Below, in pieces: positions 1 through 7,400 of a stretch of 12,820 nt of DNA. A program made the translations under genes and the position numbers. The notes under the pieces were generated by a model that made no database searches, had not been told where the DNA came from, and saw only the letters and a program-made list of their open reading frames with translations. How positions within the stretch are numbered: the stretch's first letter is position 1; every line of letters begins with the position of its first letter. The stretch is from CAYFJO01 sp964343305 (GTDB lineage: Bacteria > Planctomycetota > Planctomycetia > Pirellulales > Pirellulaceae), in contig CAYFJO010000317.1 in assembly GCA_964343305.1 (NCBI GenBank), forward strand, positions 1 through 12,820, given 5' to 3'.

Positions 1-38
1 TCCACGGCCAGGGTCGGCATCGTTACTGTTTGCTTCAT
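1..38 (-). CDS. Possible N-terminus of a gene leaving the left edge
   Basis: An ATG at 38-36 on the minus strand opens a frame reading MKQTVTMPTLAV before the window ends. It lies about 95 bases downstream of the stop of the truncated lyase-like gene and points the same way, so it could be the next gene of the same transcript. No clear Shine-Dalgarno sequence precedes it. A competing frame starts at an ATG four bases earlier (42-40) or 19 bases earlier, reading MNEPQMDEANSNDADPGRG, and is also open to the edge. Twelve residues are too few to name a family, and I cannot decide between the two frames. Confidence 0.2.
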   Translation of the reverse strand, partial: MKQTVTMPTLAV

Positions 39-133
39 CCATTTGCGGCTCGTTCATTCGACTGGGAGAAATCCGTTTCAGAAACCAGAAATCGACAAAA
101 TCAATATAACCCTTTTGTCGCTAAATGCAGCAC

Positions 134-1057
134 CTAACGGTCGATCGTCTGTTTGGCGAATGGCCAATCACCACCCAGCGCCGCCCATTGCACGGCGTAA
201 CCTGCGATGCCACCGTAGCCAACGTCCGGGCCACCACGCTCGACGAAGTATCCGGCCGGATGGACGAACTCGTCGCTGGTCAACAGACGCCGTGCATAGG
301 CTTCAGCCTTGTCGGCAAATTCCGCGTCTTCCAAAGCCCGACTGACATGCCAGATGGCAGCCACACCGAACATATCCAACTTGATTTCTTCGCGTTTCAC
401 GTCCCAATCGAGCAGTCGCTCGCCCATCTTCTTCAACGCGACTTCGTACGCGTCGCGCACGTGATTCGGCAGCACGTCTTTAACTCGGGCGTAGGGATAT
501 GCAAATGTAATCAAAGTCGGCGAGAGCCAATCAGCACGGTTGCCACCTTTCGTGGGTTCAAATTCCAATTGTTGGTCGAGCATCATGATCGACACGGCAC
601 AGTGCACGAATGCACGAAGTTTGAGTGCCTTCGCCGCCACTTTCTCGCGATAAGGGTTGCCAGCGAATTCCCACGTCGCCAGCCACGACAGCGGCCCAGG
701 CCAGATTGGCGGCACCATAATTTGTTCGCCGCCTTCGATGGCGGACAATTCGAACAATCGCGGCGGCGCACTAACGGACGGATAACCGCGCTTGGTGCCG
801 ATCACCGGCTGGACGTCCAGCGACAGCATCCAATTGCGATACAATTCTTCCATGTCATTGAATTTCGCCGGCATGGTGATTGGCTCGGTGACGCCATGAT
901 CGAAATCGGCCGCTTTGAGCGTTGCCATAAACTCGCGCAATGTCCGCTGATATGCATGATGTTGAGGCAACTTCGCCGGCATAGCCTTCTCGTCATCGGC
1001 ACGCGCCGATACGGCGAACGAGACAATCGTTGCTATACAAATGATAGACCGTATCAT
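134..1057 (-). CDS. Secreted lyase-like protein, 3'-truncated paralogue of the adjacent gene
   Basis: This 307-residue protein begins with a signal peptide (MIRSIICIATIVSFAVSARA) and should be exported. I chose the ATG at 1057 because AAAGGAA lies at good spacing before it and the signal peptide starts there; a longer frame to 1141 would overlap the upstream gene and bury the signal peptide. From LPQHHAYQ to DWPFAKQTIDR it matches residues of about 24 to 290 of the 713-residue neighbour. Shared motifs include HAYQ, the NPY pair, LRAFVHCAV/KRRVFISSAI, VRDVLP, the LFTDE/LLTSDE-HPAGYFV block and YNGI/YGGI. The stop falls mid-homology, and none of the three downstream frames continues the match (RLRAHVSLPEPDG is absent), so the C-terminal beta-rich half is missing. 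The predicted fold is a helical toroid of the polysaccharide-lyase type. Whether the truncated form is active is unknown; it may be a decaying duplicate. Confidence 0.7.
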   Translation of the reverse strand: MIRSIICIATIVSFAVSARADDEKAMPAKLPQHHAYQRTLREFMATLKAADFDHGVTEPITMPAKFNDMEELYRNWMLSLDVQPVIGTKRGYPSVSAPPRLFELSAIEGGEQIMVPPIWPGPLSWLATWEFAGNPYREKVAAKALKLRAFVHCAVSIMMLDQQLEFEPTKGGNRADWLSPTLITFAYPYARVKDVLPNHVRDAYEVALKKMGERLLDWDVKREEIKLDMFGVAAIWHVSRALEDAEFADKAEAYARRLLTSDEFVHPAGYFVERGGPDVGYGGIAGYAVQWAALGGDWPFAKQTIDR

Positions 1058-1095
1058 TTCAGTTCCTTTGGCTGTGCAAGTCTTTGCGAACGGTT

Positions 1096-3237
1096 TCATT
1101 CTGCACTCGATCGCAACGCCTTCGACGTCGTTATGTGCCAACGAACCTTGAGTTCGTGTCGTTTAGCGTGGCTCGTGGGCGGCAGAAGATCGATGAGCAC
1201 GTTCTGACACGTTGCGGCGGAACCGTACCCATCCAGCCACTCGGCTTTGGATAACTTCACCCGCTGGGGATCATCAAAGGTGATCTCGACCGCGCCGCCA
1301 AAACGGAAAGCTCGCACGGCCGTAACGTCCTGCACGAGTTCAGCCGTCGCTGCTATCCATTTTGATTTCTGTTGAAATTCGATTTGTGTTACGGGCTGTG
1401 AGCGCTGCCGACGTTGTTCGCGCAGAAAGATCGGAACAACCTCGTACAATTCGGTGATGTCGTCTTTTCCATCACTGCTGACCTTGGTTTCGACCGTCAA
1501 GCCGGTCTTGTCCAGTGCGAATCGGCGAGCGTAAACAATCTCCCCATTCAGCACTTTGCCTTGCAATATGTTCTCATTCGGAAGGGTGCCAGCGACCTTG
1601 ACTTCTGCTCGATCGGTTTGAATCTGAATATCCGGTTTGGGATCGCGAATGCGACAGGATGAAAAAATGCCCCCTTTCGAAGTGATGCCACTAACGGCGT
1701 GACTTGGCCACTGGCGCCATTCTTCCCACCGATCCCAATTTGATCCTTGAATGCCGCGCCGGCGTCCTAGAATCACTGAGCCCGTTTTCGGTGTCCAAAA
1801 CGCCGATAACGCCCCACCGCCGAATCCATACGGGCGCTTCCACTCGCGATGTCCTTCGCCAACGCGGCCGGTGTGCAGGATGACCCCAAAATCGTCAAAC
1901 TTCGACACGATCAATGCATCGCCGAAATTACGGATAAAATTCTCGGTCCGCTGCATTGGCAAGAGGAGCGAGTCGGATTGTTCAGACTTCAATTTTTCCA
2001 GCCGCGCGAAAAACGATTCCGCCTGCGGTTCGATTAATGTGGAGAGAAAGCCAAAGCCTGTCCAGTGCCGTTCGGACCAAGGTTGCAACGTCCACTCTTC
2101 GTGCGCGGCATTCTGTGCGCGAGCAAGCGCACCGTTCAGTTGACCAATTCGCCGGCTCGGCCCACCGTTAATCAATCCGTCGGTCGGTTGCGTGATGGCA
2201 CACAGCGCTTCGTCCGTCACGAGAGCTGCGGCAACATTCCGATTTTCCCAGTTCCATTGATCGTGAGGAGCGTCGGCCGACGTCCGGGAGCTCATGTGTG
2301 TCGGGCTGAACACGTTGCCATCGGGTTCGGGAAGCGACACGTGTGCGCGTAGCCGATACGCCTCTTCGATCGCCCGGCGGGCAAAAGGCCAATCGCTGAT
2401 GGTCGCCGCCCACGCAGCAAAATACAGACTGATGCCGTTGTACGACACGTCGTAACAACCTCCGTCCACGAAATATCCCGCAGGATGAAAAAATCGTTCG
2501 TCCGTAAACAGCGGCTTCGAATAGGCAGTCGCGATCCGCTGCACCTGCGCGTCTTCCGGAAAAACATTGAGCGCATAACTCAAGCTGACGGGAGCGAATA
2601 AATCCATGTCCGTCATCGAACCCCTGGGTCCCCAGTCGGTCATCCGCAAGATTAGCTTTTTCAGTCCTGCTTCGTATGCGGTCTGGACTTCTGCGGGTAG
2701 CACATCGCGGACCTTTAGATAGTTGTAAGTCAACCAGATCAACGTGCCACCGAGAAAGTCCGAACGATTCGCCTTGCCGTCTCCCTGTTCATGCAGTCGG
2801 TCGTGCATCATCAGATCAATCGCCGAAGAGATAAACACGCGCCTTTTAAGTGCCGTCGATCCGGCATACGGATTTCCAGAAGTCTTCCAACTCAGAATCC
2901 AAGCGGCCGTTTCGGCATGTGATGCCGGCGTTAGAACCTGGTCACCGCTTTCGATCGCTGGCAACGTGAAAGCGTCGGCTGGCGCCACGATGATCTTCAG
3001 ATACGGCCAACCGTAAGGAAACACGCTCACCCAATCTCTGTATTTCTGCGCGTCGCTTAGCTGTCCCTTTGAAACCTCGAACTTCTTCACTTCGAGGGCA
3101 AAATCAGCCAACCGTAGCGTTGCCAAGTAGCTGTGAAGCGATTTCTGGTATGCGTGCTGTTGCGGCAACTCAGCACTTTGGGCTACGGCAGCCAGAGCGA
3201 TGAACACGAGTAACGTTCTTCCTAATCCATGTGACAT
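1096..3237 (-). CDS. Secreted two-part polysaccharide-lyase-like protein of unknown family
   Basis: This 713-residue protein has a signal peptide (about residues 1-22, ending AVAQSA). The ATG at 3237 is preceded by GGAG at seven bases. Residues about 24-330 are helix-rich with repeated aromatic and HPAGYF, YNGI and NWEN-type motifs, consistent with an (alpha/alpha) toroid. Residues about 430-700 are strand-rich, with a glycine- and tryptophan-rich block (GFGGGALSAFWTPKTG, WEEWRQWPSHAVSG) and a beta-sandwich-like tail. A helical toroid followed by a beta domain is the architecture of heparinase/alginate-type lyases (PL8, PL12, PL15, PL17, PL21), and planctomycetes carry many such proteins, but I cannot place it in a named family and see no proven catalytic Tyr/His pair. 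The truncated paralogue follows 38 bases downstream on the same strand, probably co-transcribed after a tandem duplication. The lyase role is inference; secretion is well supported. Confidence 0.75.
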   Translation of the reverse strand: MSHGLGRTLLVFIALAAVAQSAELPQQHAYQKSLHSYLATLRLADFALEVKKFEVSKGQLSDAQKYRDWVSVFPYGWPYLKIIVAPADAFTLPAIESGDQVLTPASHAETAAWILSWKTSGNPYAGSTALKRRVFISSAIDLMMHDRLHEQGDGKANRSDFLGGTLIWLTYNYLKVRDVLPAEVQTAYEAGLKKLILRMTDWGPRGSMTDMDLFAPVSLSYALNVFPEDAQVQRIATAYSKPLFTDERFFHPAGYFVDGGCYDVSYNGISLYFAAWAATISDWPFARRAIEEAYRLRAHVSLPEPDGNVFSPTHMSSRTSADAPHDQWNWENRNVAAALVTDEALCAITQPTDGLINGGPSRRIGQLNGALARAQNAAHEEWTLQPWSERHWTGFGFLSTLIEPQAESFFARLEKLKSEQSDSLLLPMQRTENFIRNFGDALIVSKFDDFGVILHTGRVGEGHREWKRPYGFGGGALSAFWTPKTGSVILGRRRGIQGSNWDRWEEWRQWPSHAVSGITSKGGIFSSCRIRDPKPDIQIQTDRAEVKVAGTLPNENILQGKVLNGEIVYARRFALDKTGLTVETKVSSDGKDDITELYEVVPIFLREQRRQRSQPVTQIEFQQKSKWIAATAELVQDVTAVRAFRFGGAVEITFDDPQRVKLSKAEWLDGYGSAATCQNVLIDLLPPTSHAKRHELKVRWHITTSKALRSSAE

Positions 3238-3350
3238 TCGCGTTCTCCGTGACGAGCATGTGGCTTCCTAGATTCGTCGCTGTTACGATGGCTGTTTTAC
3301 CATACTTGAATCACTATGTCGCACCACGCCACAAAGTTGAAAGGACTACG

Positions 3351-3434
3351 ATGAATCGTCCACTGACCGTGCTACACCTTGTAGGTTGCATGCGGCGCAT
3401 ACAACATACAACAGCAACTGAAGATCTGAGCTAG
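3351..3434 (+). CDS. 27-codon leader-like ORF or glycosyltransferase remnant
   Basis: An ATG at 3351 preceded by AAAGGA at five-base spacing opens a 27-residue frame (MNRPLTVLHLVG...) ending TAG at 3434, 25 bases before the cupin start. It could be a translated leader of the cupin mRNA, because the palindrome at 3379-3411 lies inside it. Alternatively its first twelve residues resemble the start of family-4 glycosyltransferases (the VLHLVG strand), so it may be the stub of a deleted gene. The rest of the frame has no such similarity. Confidence 0.25.
   Translation: MNRPLTVLHLVGCMRRIQHTTATEDLS
3379..3411. promoter_or_regulatory. 33-bp imperfect palindrome, operator or hairpin candidate
   Basis: Left arm TTGTAGGTTGCATGC (3379-3393) and right arm GCATACAACATACAA (3397-3411) are inverted copies with 13 of 15 positions pairing around a GGC centre. 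The right arm contains a tandem 7-mer, ATACAAC-ATACAAC, giving repeated half-sites. It lies 48 bases upstream of the cupin gene and 142 bases upstream of the divergent lyase-like gene. The size, symmetry and TTGTAnGTTG/CAACnTACAA half-sites suit a dimeric repressor of the GntR or LacI type; it could equally form an RNA hairpin. No T-run follows, so it is not an obvious terminator. Confidence 0.45.
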
Positions 3435-3459
3435 CCCGTCAAACGCAAAGCACACGTTC

Positions 3460-3954
3460 ATGCCCACTGCAAACTGGAAGACGCAATCCTACAACCTGAT
3501 TCAAAGTTTATTGTTCGCCAATCCGCACCGCGTGATTCGCTTCCTTGTCCGCGATGAGGACGGTAACTTGCAGGACCGAACCGAGCGCTCTGCGACGGTG
3601 CGTCGGATCTATGAGACCGAAGCACCAACGGAACGCACCTGTCTGCAAACGATCCAATGCGTCCAGCACATGCTGATCCCGTCCGGCGGTCGCCACGTTG
3701 AGGAGTTGCACATCCACCCCGATGCCGAGGAACTGGTCATCGTCATGCGTGGTGAGGGAACGGCGATCATTGGCGACCAGAGTTTACCCATAAAACCTGA
3801 AGATGTTCTATATATCCCGCCTAACACCGAACACGAAATTCGCAATACGAGTGACGATCTGCTTGGCGTTCTCTTTCTGGCCGCGCCCGTTGGAGAGGGA
3901 ATAAAACGTCTAATTGCCAATCAAAAGGAGCGGACCCAGGATGATCCAAAATGA
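3460..3954 (+). CDS. Single-domain cupin protein
   Basis: This 164-residue cytoplasmic protein has a conserved beta-barrel cupin domain over about residues 65-145. Motif 1 is visible as H84-x-H86 followed by E91 and a glycine pair (ELHIHPDAEELVIVMRGEG), and motif 2 as DVLYIPPNTEHEIRN with H125, giving the usual 3-His/1-Glu metal site. Residues 1-60 form a charged extension (YNLIQSLLFANPHRVIRFLV) not typical of minimal cupins. There is no signal peptide. The ATG at 3460 lacks a Shine-Dalgarno sequence, but no alternative start exists before residue 71. Cupins of this size act as small-molecule isomerases, lyases, dioxygenases or sugar-binding proteins; the pectate lyase nearby invites comparison with KdgF (unsaturated uronate conversion), but sequence alone does not show that. 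The gene diverges from the lyase-like pair and has the palindrome in its upstream region. Confidence 0.85.
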   Translation: MPTANWKTQSYNLIQSLLFANPHRVIRFLVRDEDGNLQDRTERSATVRRIYETEAPTERTCLQTIQCVQHMLIPSGGRHVEELHIHPDAEELVIVMRGEGTAIIGDQSLPIKPEDVLYIPPNTEHEIRNTSDDLLGVLFLAAPVGEGIKRLIANQKERTQDDPK

Positions 3955-3993
3955 CAGTTTGCGATCGGCCAAACAGATTGTCGTTTGTGGCGA

Positions 3994-4128
3994 TCACCTT
4001 GGCCTTTGCAGGCTCATGAAATTGGGCGCAACATCGGGCAGCTTCAATTTGCCGACTTCCGCATTGAACTTGTCCCGCATGTCGGCCTCTCTTTCTCCCA
4101 ATGACGACGTCAAACGACTTGCCGCCGG
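3994..4128 (-). pseudogene. Remnant C-terminal tail of an unidentified protein
   Basis: Downstream of the sulfatase stop, and in the same frame after two stops, a 44-codon open stretch reads ...SLGEREADMRDKFNAEV, then GKLKLPDVAPNFMSLQRPR and TGA at 3996-3994. The amphipathic, low-complexity-free composition resembles a real protein tail rather than random frame. An internal ATG at 4080 has GAGAGG five bases before it, so a 28-residue peptide could also be made. The frames on the plus strand here (between the cupin and the sulfatase) look random. I do not recognise the family. Confidence 0.25.
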
Positions 4129-4152
4129 TTATCGCAGTGCAATCAGCCGCTG

Positions 4153-5610
4153 CTAACTTGGCGGCATCGGTGGCAACTCCCGAGCGGTCGCAATACTCGA
4201 AGGGTATCGGGCGCGATTGGCCTTGAGCCAACCGATGAGTTCCTCGGCAAGGGCGCTGGCAATTTCCGGGTGAGTGCCAACGAGGTTTTTTCGCTCGCCA
4301 ATGTCGTCGTTGAGATCAAACAGTTCCCAACGTTGATTCGCGTAAAAGTAGATCAGCTTCCACTGGCCTTTCCGGATCGTCGACTCCGGCCCGCTGTGCA
4401 CCCAGAAGTTAGGCTCGTGCCAGATGAAGCGATCGGGACGCGTTTGATCGGCCTTGCCAGTGAGCAGGTCCGTGATGTCGAAGCCGTCGAGCAGTTCGGG
4501 GCGCGGGTGCTGGAGGTCGGTCAAAGCCAGCAATGTCGGCATCCAATCGTGGTGGATGAACGGACGATGCTCGACGCGACCAGGCGCCAGATGTAGCTCT
4601 TTCTGCGGCGGATATTCGCGATCCTGCGCACCCCATGCAGCCAGCGTCGGCACCCGGTGGCCGCCTTCGTAGGCATCATTCTTGCCGTAGTGAAGTGGCC
4701 AGTTCGCCGTCTCCAAATCGCGGCCGTAGGGCGAATCGGCCTTTCTACCGGAAAGCCCGCCGTTGTCGGCCGTCCAGATGATAAGCGTGTTCTTTCCGAT
4801 CCCTAATGCTTCCAAATGATCCAGCACATCTCCCAGGCTCTTGTCCGCGCCTTCAACCAAGGTAGCGTAGGCGCGGGCCTGTCCTTGCAGATCGGGGTAG
4901 TTTGCGCTGAAACGCTTGTCTTCCAGAATCGGCGTGTGGACGGCGTAGTGGGACAGGTAGAGGAAGAACGGTTTGCCGTCACGATGGGCCTGGGTGATTT
5001 CCGCTTTAGCTTCCAGCGTCAACGCTTCGCTGAGATGGACATCTTCTCCATCGCGCTTCACATGGTAGCGATCACTACCGTTGCCAATGGGCGAACCGCT
5101 GTGAGTGGCATAGTGTTTACGATCGAAACCCAGGTTCAAAGGGTCCGCCCCAAACGATTTGGCACTGCCAAAGTGCGCCTTGCCAATACAAATCGTGCGG
5201 TAACCGGCCGACTGAAGTAAAGCCGGCAGCAACACGTCGCCCTGCTGGATTCCTTGGTTGTCTTGCATGGCCGAACGCATGACCTTGGTGCTCTTGCCGG
5301 GCGTACCCGTGATGAACGTTGTTCCATGGCGCACGGGGTGCTGGCCGGTCAAAATCGAAATCCGCGAAGCCGAACAGACACTGCACGCGGTATAGGCACA
5401 GGTAAACTTCACGCCCCGTGCCGCTAGCCTTTCCATATTGGGAGTGCGAAAGCGGTCATTGAACTTAGTTCGTTCCTTCCAAAAAGACACGGAGGTGTCC
5501 TGCCACCCATAATCGTCGGTGATAAAGAACACAATATTCGGTCGCTCGGAACCGATCGCCACCGACACACTTGGCAGCAACAGGGCAAACGCAATCGGGA
5601 GTAATTTCAT
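4153..5610 (-). CDS. Secreted S1-family sulfatase
   Basis: This formylglycine-dependent sulfatase of 485 residues would hydrolyse sulfate esters, probably on a sulfated polysaccharide or glycoconjugate outside the cytoplasm. A signal peptide (MKLLPIAFALLLPSVSVA) precedes the core. Landmarks: the metal pair in ITDDYGWQD (D32, D33), the FGly site C79-S-A-S-R followed by ISILTGQHP, GKAHFG (usually GKWHLG), the substrate-site His of LSHYAVHTPI, the metal DN of TADNGG, and the C-terminal GQWKLIYF strand. Length is normal. I start at ATG 5610 because the n-region MKLL is ideal; ATGs at 5622 or 5688 are in frame but none has a Shine-Dalgarno sequence. FGly formation needs an FGE or anSME encoded elsewhere. 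The substrate cannot be read from the sequence. G+C is intermediate between the left genes and the 7.4-12.2 kb block. Confidence 0.93.
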   Translation of the reverse strand: MKLLPIAFALLLPSVSVAIGSERPNIVFFITDDYGWQDTSVSFWKERTKFNDRFRTPNMERLAARGVKFTCAYTACSVCSASRISILTGQHPVRHGTTFITGTPGKSTKVMRSAMQDNQGIQQGDVLLPALLQSAGYRTICIGKAHFGSAKSFGADPLNLGFDRKHYATHSGSPIGNGSDRYHVKRDGEDVHLSEALTLEAKAEITQAHRDGKPFFLYLSHYAVHTPILEDKRFSANYPDLQGQARAYATLVEGADKSLGDVLDHLEALGIGKNTLIIWTADNGGLSGRKADSPYGRDLETANWPLHYGKNDAYEGGHRVPTLAAWGAQDREYPPQKELHLAPGRVEHRPFIHHDWMPTLLALTDLQHPRPELLDGFDITDLLTGKADQTRPDRFIWHEPNFWVHSGPESTIRKGQWKLIYFYANQRWELFDLNDDIGERKNLVGTHPEIASALAEELIGWLKANRARYPSSIATARELPPMPPS

Positions 5611-5691
5611 TTGAACGATCATAAAGTGGTGTATAACAGTATGAATGCGAGAAGGGTCGCCGTGAACTGGGCAGGATCCGGAACGCATTGA

Positions 5692-5850
5692 TTAAGTCTT
5701 ATCATTGGCCGTCTCGACCGGCGTTTCGATAGTGCCCTCCTCGACATCACGAACCAACTTGACCTCGTGCCAAGCGCCGTCCTTCCATGGAATGCCACCG
5801 GTGTTGGTTCTTGTAATCGCAGAATCACCATTCGACTTCGCTTTCGATAT
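5692..5850 (-). pseudogene. Remnant of a concanavalin-like (LamG/DUF1080-type) domain gene
   Basis: Directly after the TGA of the glycosyltransferase, in the same frame, about 50 codons are open and read SNGDSAITRTNTGGIPWK, then DGAWHEVKLVRDVEEGTIE, before a non-matching tail and TAA at 5694-5692. The pattern G-x-W-H-x-V-K-L-V-R-D-V-x-x-G-T-I-E is the hallmark strand pair of LamG/DUF1080-type lectin-like domains, which normally continue VYFDD. That continuation is missing here, no start codon is present, and the flanking parts of the domain are absent. This is therefore a broken internal piece of a secreted carbohydrate-binding or 3-keto-glycoside hydrolase-like protein. The family name is from recall of the motif; that it is a gene fragment is better supported. 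Confidence 0.5.
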
Positions 5851-6939
5851 TCACGATGCCAGTTCATCGCGCCGATCGTGAAATTCACGTGCTAAAGCAC
5901 AATTGTCCGCCAGCAAACTGTCCAGCTTTTGCTTGATTTCGCTGTTGTCGCCGGCTTGGTAGTCCTGCAATCGTTCGCCGTAATCGGCGAGGCGATAGAG
6001 AAAGTCACCGATGGCTTCCGCCGAGACTTCGGAAACGTTTTTGCCGTAGCCTAATTGCTGAAGTTGGTATCCATTCAACTGCTGTTCGAACTGGCCCTTC
6101 ATGGGCAAGGCCAGATATGGCTTGCCGAGATACAGTGCTTCGCTGATCAACGTAAAACCTGCGGTGGCAACGACCGCTTTGGCAGAGGCCAGATCGTTCA
6201 GAAAACCTTCTTTGCTGAACGGCTTGAAAGTTAATACGCCGTCACAGTCTTCGCGATCGTAACCATAGACGAGGAACGATTCGCGGTGGAAGTCCTTTAG
6301 TTCATCCAAGAGCGTTTCAAAGCCGCTCGTCACGTAAACAAGGATGTGATCACCTTGTTCCGGTCGCTGTTCGAGAACTTCGTGTCGCAGGATCGGTGGA
6401 AACAAAAACGTCCGCTGATTACGCGTCTCACCAAAAAAGAAGGTGGTCACCAGCGATACGTCCGGCCGGGGAACCATCGCGCGAATGATGGTCTTGGTCA
6501 TACGGCTTTCCATCATTCGCCCCGGTGGACAGTCGTATTCGAGGTATCGCATTCGGTGCTGGTTGTCGATGGTTACCAGCGGTATTTCATAGTGGTTCGC
6601 CAAGTAAGCCGTCATCGGCTCAAAGTCTGTGATCACGCAATCGGGTCGAAACGTTTTGAACAGCTTATGTCGCAACTCCTGAAGTTTCTCGTAACCTTCG
6701 TGCAGACGCTTCAGATTCTCGGTGAACGTTTTCACGATCGAGACTTTGTTGTCTTGACTGGCGATGCACAACCCTTCGGTTTCGAACACGTCGAATTCAT
6801 CCTTTAAATTGCGATAACCGCGGTCGTAACTCACTAGGTGGAGTGTGTGTCCGCGGGAGCGCAGATGAATCGCCATTTCGCGCGCTCGCGAAGAATGCCC
6901 CGATCCTTCGCCGGAAAGCCCGTACACAATTCTGGCCAT
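5851..6939 (-). CDS. MJ1255/VC2487-type glycosyltransferase (GT-B, MurG-like)
   Basis: This 362-residue soluble protein starts at ATG 6939 with AAAGGAAAG about six bases upstream. The N-terminal Rossmann domain opens with MARIVYGLSGEGSGHSSRA, the glycine-rich GxGHxxR loop seen in MurG-like and MJ1255-like transferases. It continues with the DCVITDFEP strand and the IDNQHRM block characteristic of this family. The C-terminal nucleotide-sugar domain carries VVATAGFTLISEALYLGKP then LPMKGQFEQQLNGYQLQQLG (about 258-297), matching the MurG/UDP-glycosyltransferase donor site (GG/GF-T-xx-EA, GKP, P-xxx-Q-xEQ-xN). Length is typical. No membrane segment or signal is present, so it acts in the cytoplasm, probably transferring a sugar from a nucleotide donor to an unknown acceptor. 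It is upstream of the LamG-type remnant and the sulfatase on the same strand. Confidence 0.85.
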   Translation of the reverse strand: MARIVYGLSGEGSGHSSRAREMAIHLRSRGHTLHLVSYDRGYRNLKDEFDVFETEGLCIASQDNKVSIVKTFTENLKRLHEGYEKLQELRHKLFKTFRPDCVITDFEPMTAYLANHYEIPLVTIDNQHRMRYLEYDCPPGRMMESRMTKTIIRAMVPRPDVSLVTTFFFGETRNQRTFLFPPILRHEVLEQRPEQGDHILVYVTSGFETLLDELKDFHRESFLVYGYDREDCDGVLTFKPFSKEGFLNDLASAKAVVATAGFTLISEALYLGKPYLALPMKGQFEQQLNGYQLQQLGYGKNVSEVSAEAIGDFLYRLADYGERLQDYQAGDNSEIKQKLDSLLADNCALAREFHDRRDELAS

Positions 6940-7400
6940 TTGTCTTTCCTTTCATAGAAAGCCGCAATGAGCGAGCATTGGCGAGTCAATAGAATTTGCG
7001 ATCACAGTTGCTTCAACCAAAGAGGCCGATTCGCCTGCTGCCGCTTTTGGTAGTTTTGCTTGGCAAGAGACCATTGTCGTCAGCAGGACAAATCTGACAA
7101 TCGGTGAAAAAAACAATTTTGAACAACTGCGACTTGACCGTTCGTGTCAGGTCACAAACCTCTGGCACTGCGAACATCGCGGCTTCTTTGACTTGCTGCG
7201 CCATTTAATCCAACCAGAGAAAAACTTGACTACTTCGATAAGAAGTGTGGCATCTCGTGTGACCCCGTCAAAGAATTTCAAGGTGACGATCTCGAGCGGC
7301 GCGCTGAGCAGCTCCCAAATGCCTACGTCGGAAAAACCGCCCTTACGTCCCCAAATAGACCAAAAGCAAATCCGCACAGCGTTGACGAGTTGGCGGCGTT
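6940..7400. other. Unassigned 461-base region with competing open frames
   Basis: No gene can be confidently placed here. One plus-strand frame is open without interruption from about 6971 to the TGA at 7415-7417 (about 148 codons) but has no ATG before its last third. A second plus frame, from about 7187 to a TAG just past 7420, reads like normal protein in part (LDYFDKKCGISCDPVKEF, then DDLERRAEQLPNAYVGKT). Minus-strand frames at 7013-7204 and 7147-7377 are also open. The 7081 line is about 43% G+C, well below the neighbouring pectate lyase. The two plus frames could be one frameshifted gene remnant; I recognise no family. The last bases before 6939 hold the leader of the glycosyltransferase. 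Confidence 0.35.

Noticed and set aside
1055..1141. The longer start of the 134-1057 gene, overlapping the upstream gene
   Set aside because: It would place the signal peptide 28 residues inside the protein and ignores the AAAGGAA ribosome site before 1057.
125..1207. A 360-codon plus-strand open frame
   Set aside because: It runs antisense across the truncated lyase-like protein and into its paralogue; the composition is His/Arg/Cys-rich and without known motifs.
3379..3411. CRISPR repeat or intrinsic terminator
   Set aside because: There is one palindrome only, with no regularly spaced copies or spacers and no T-run after the stem.
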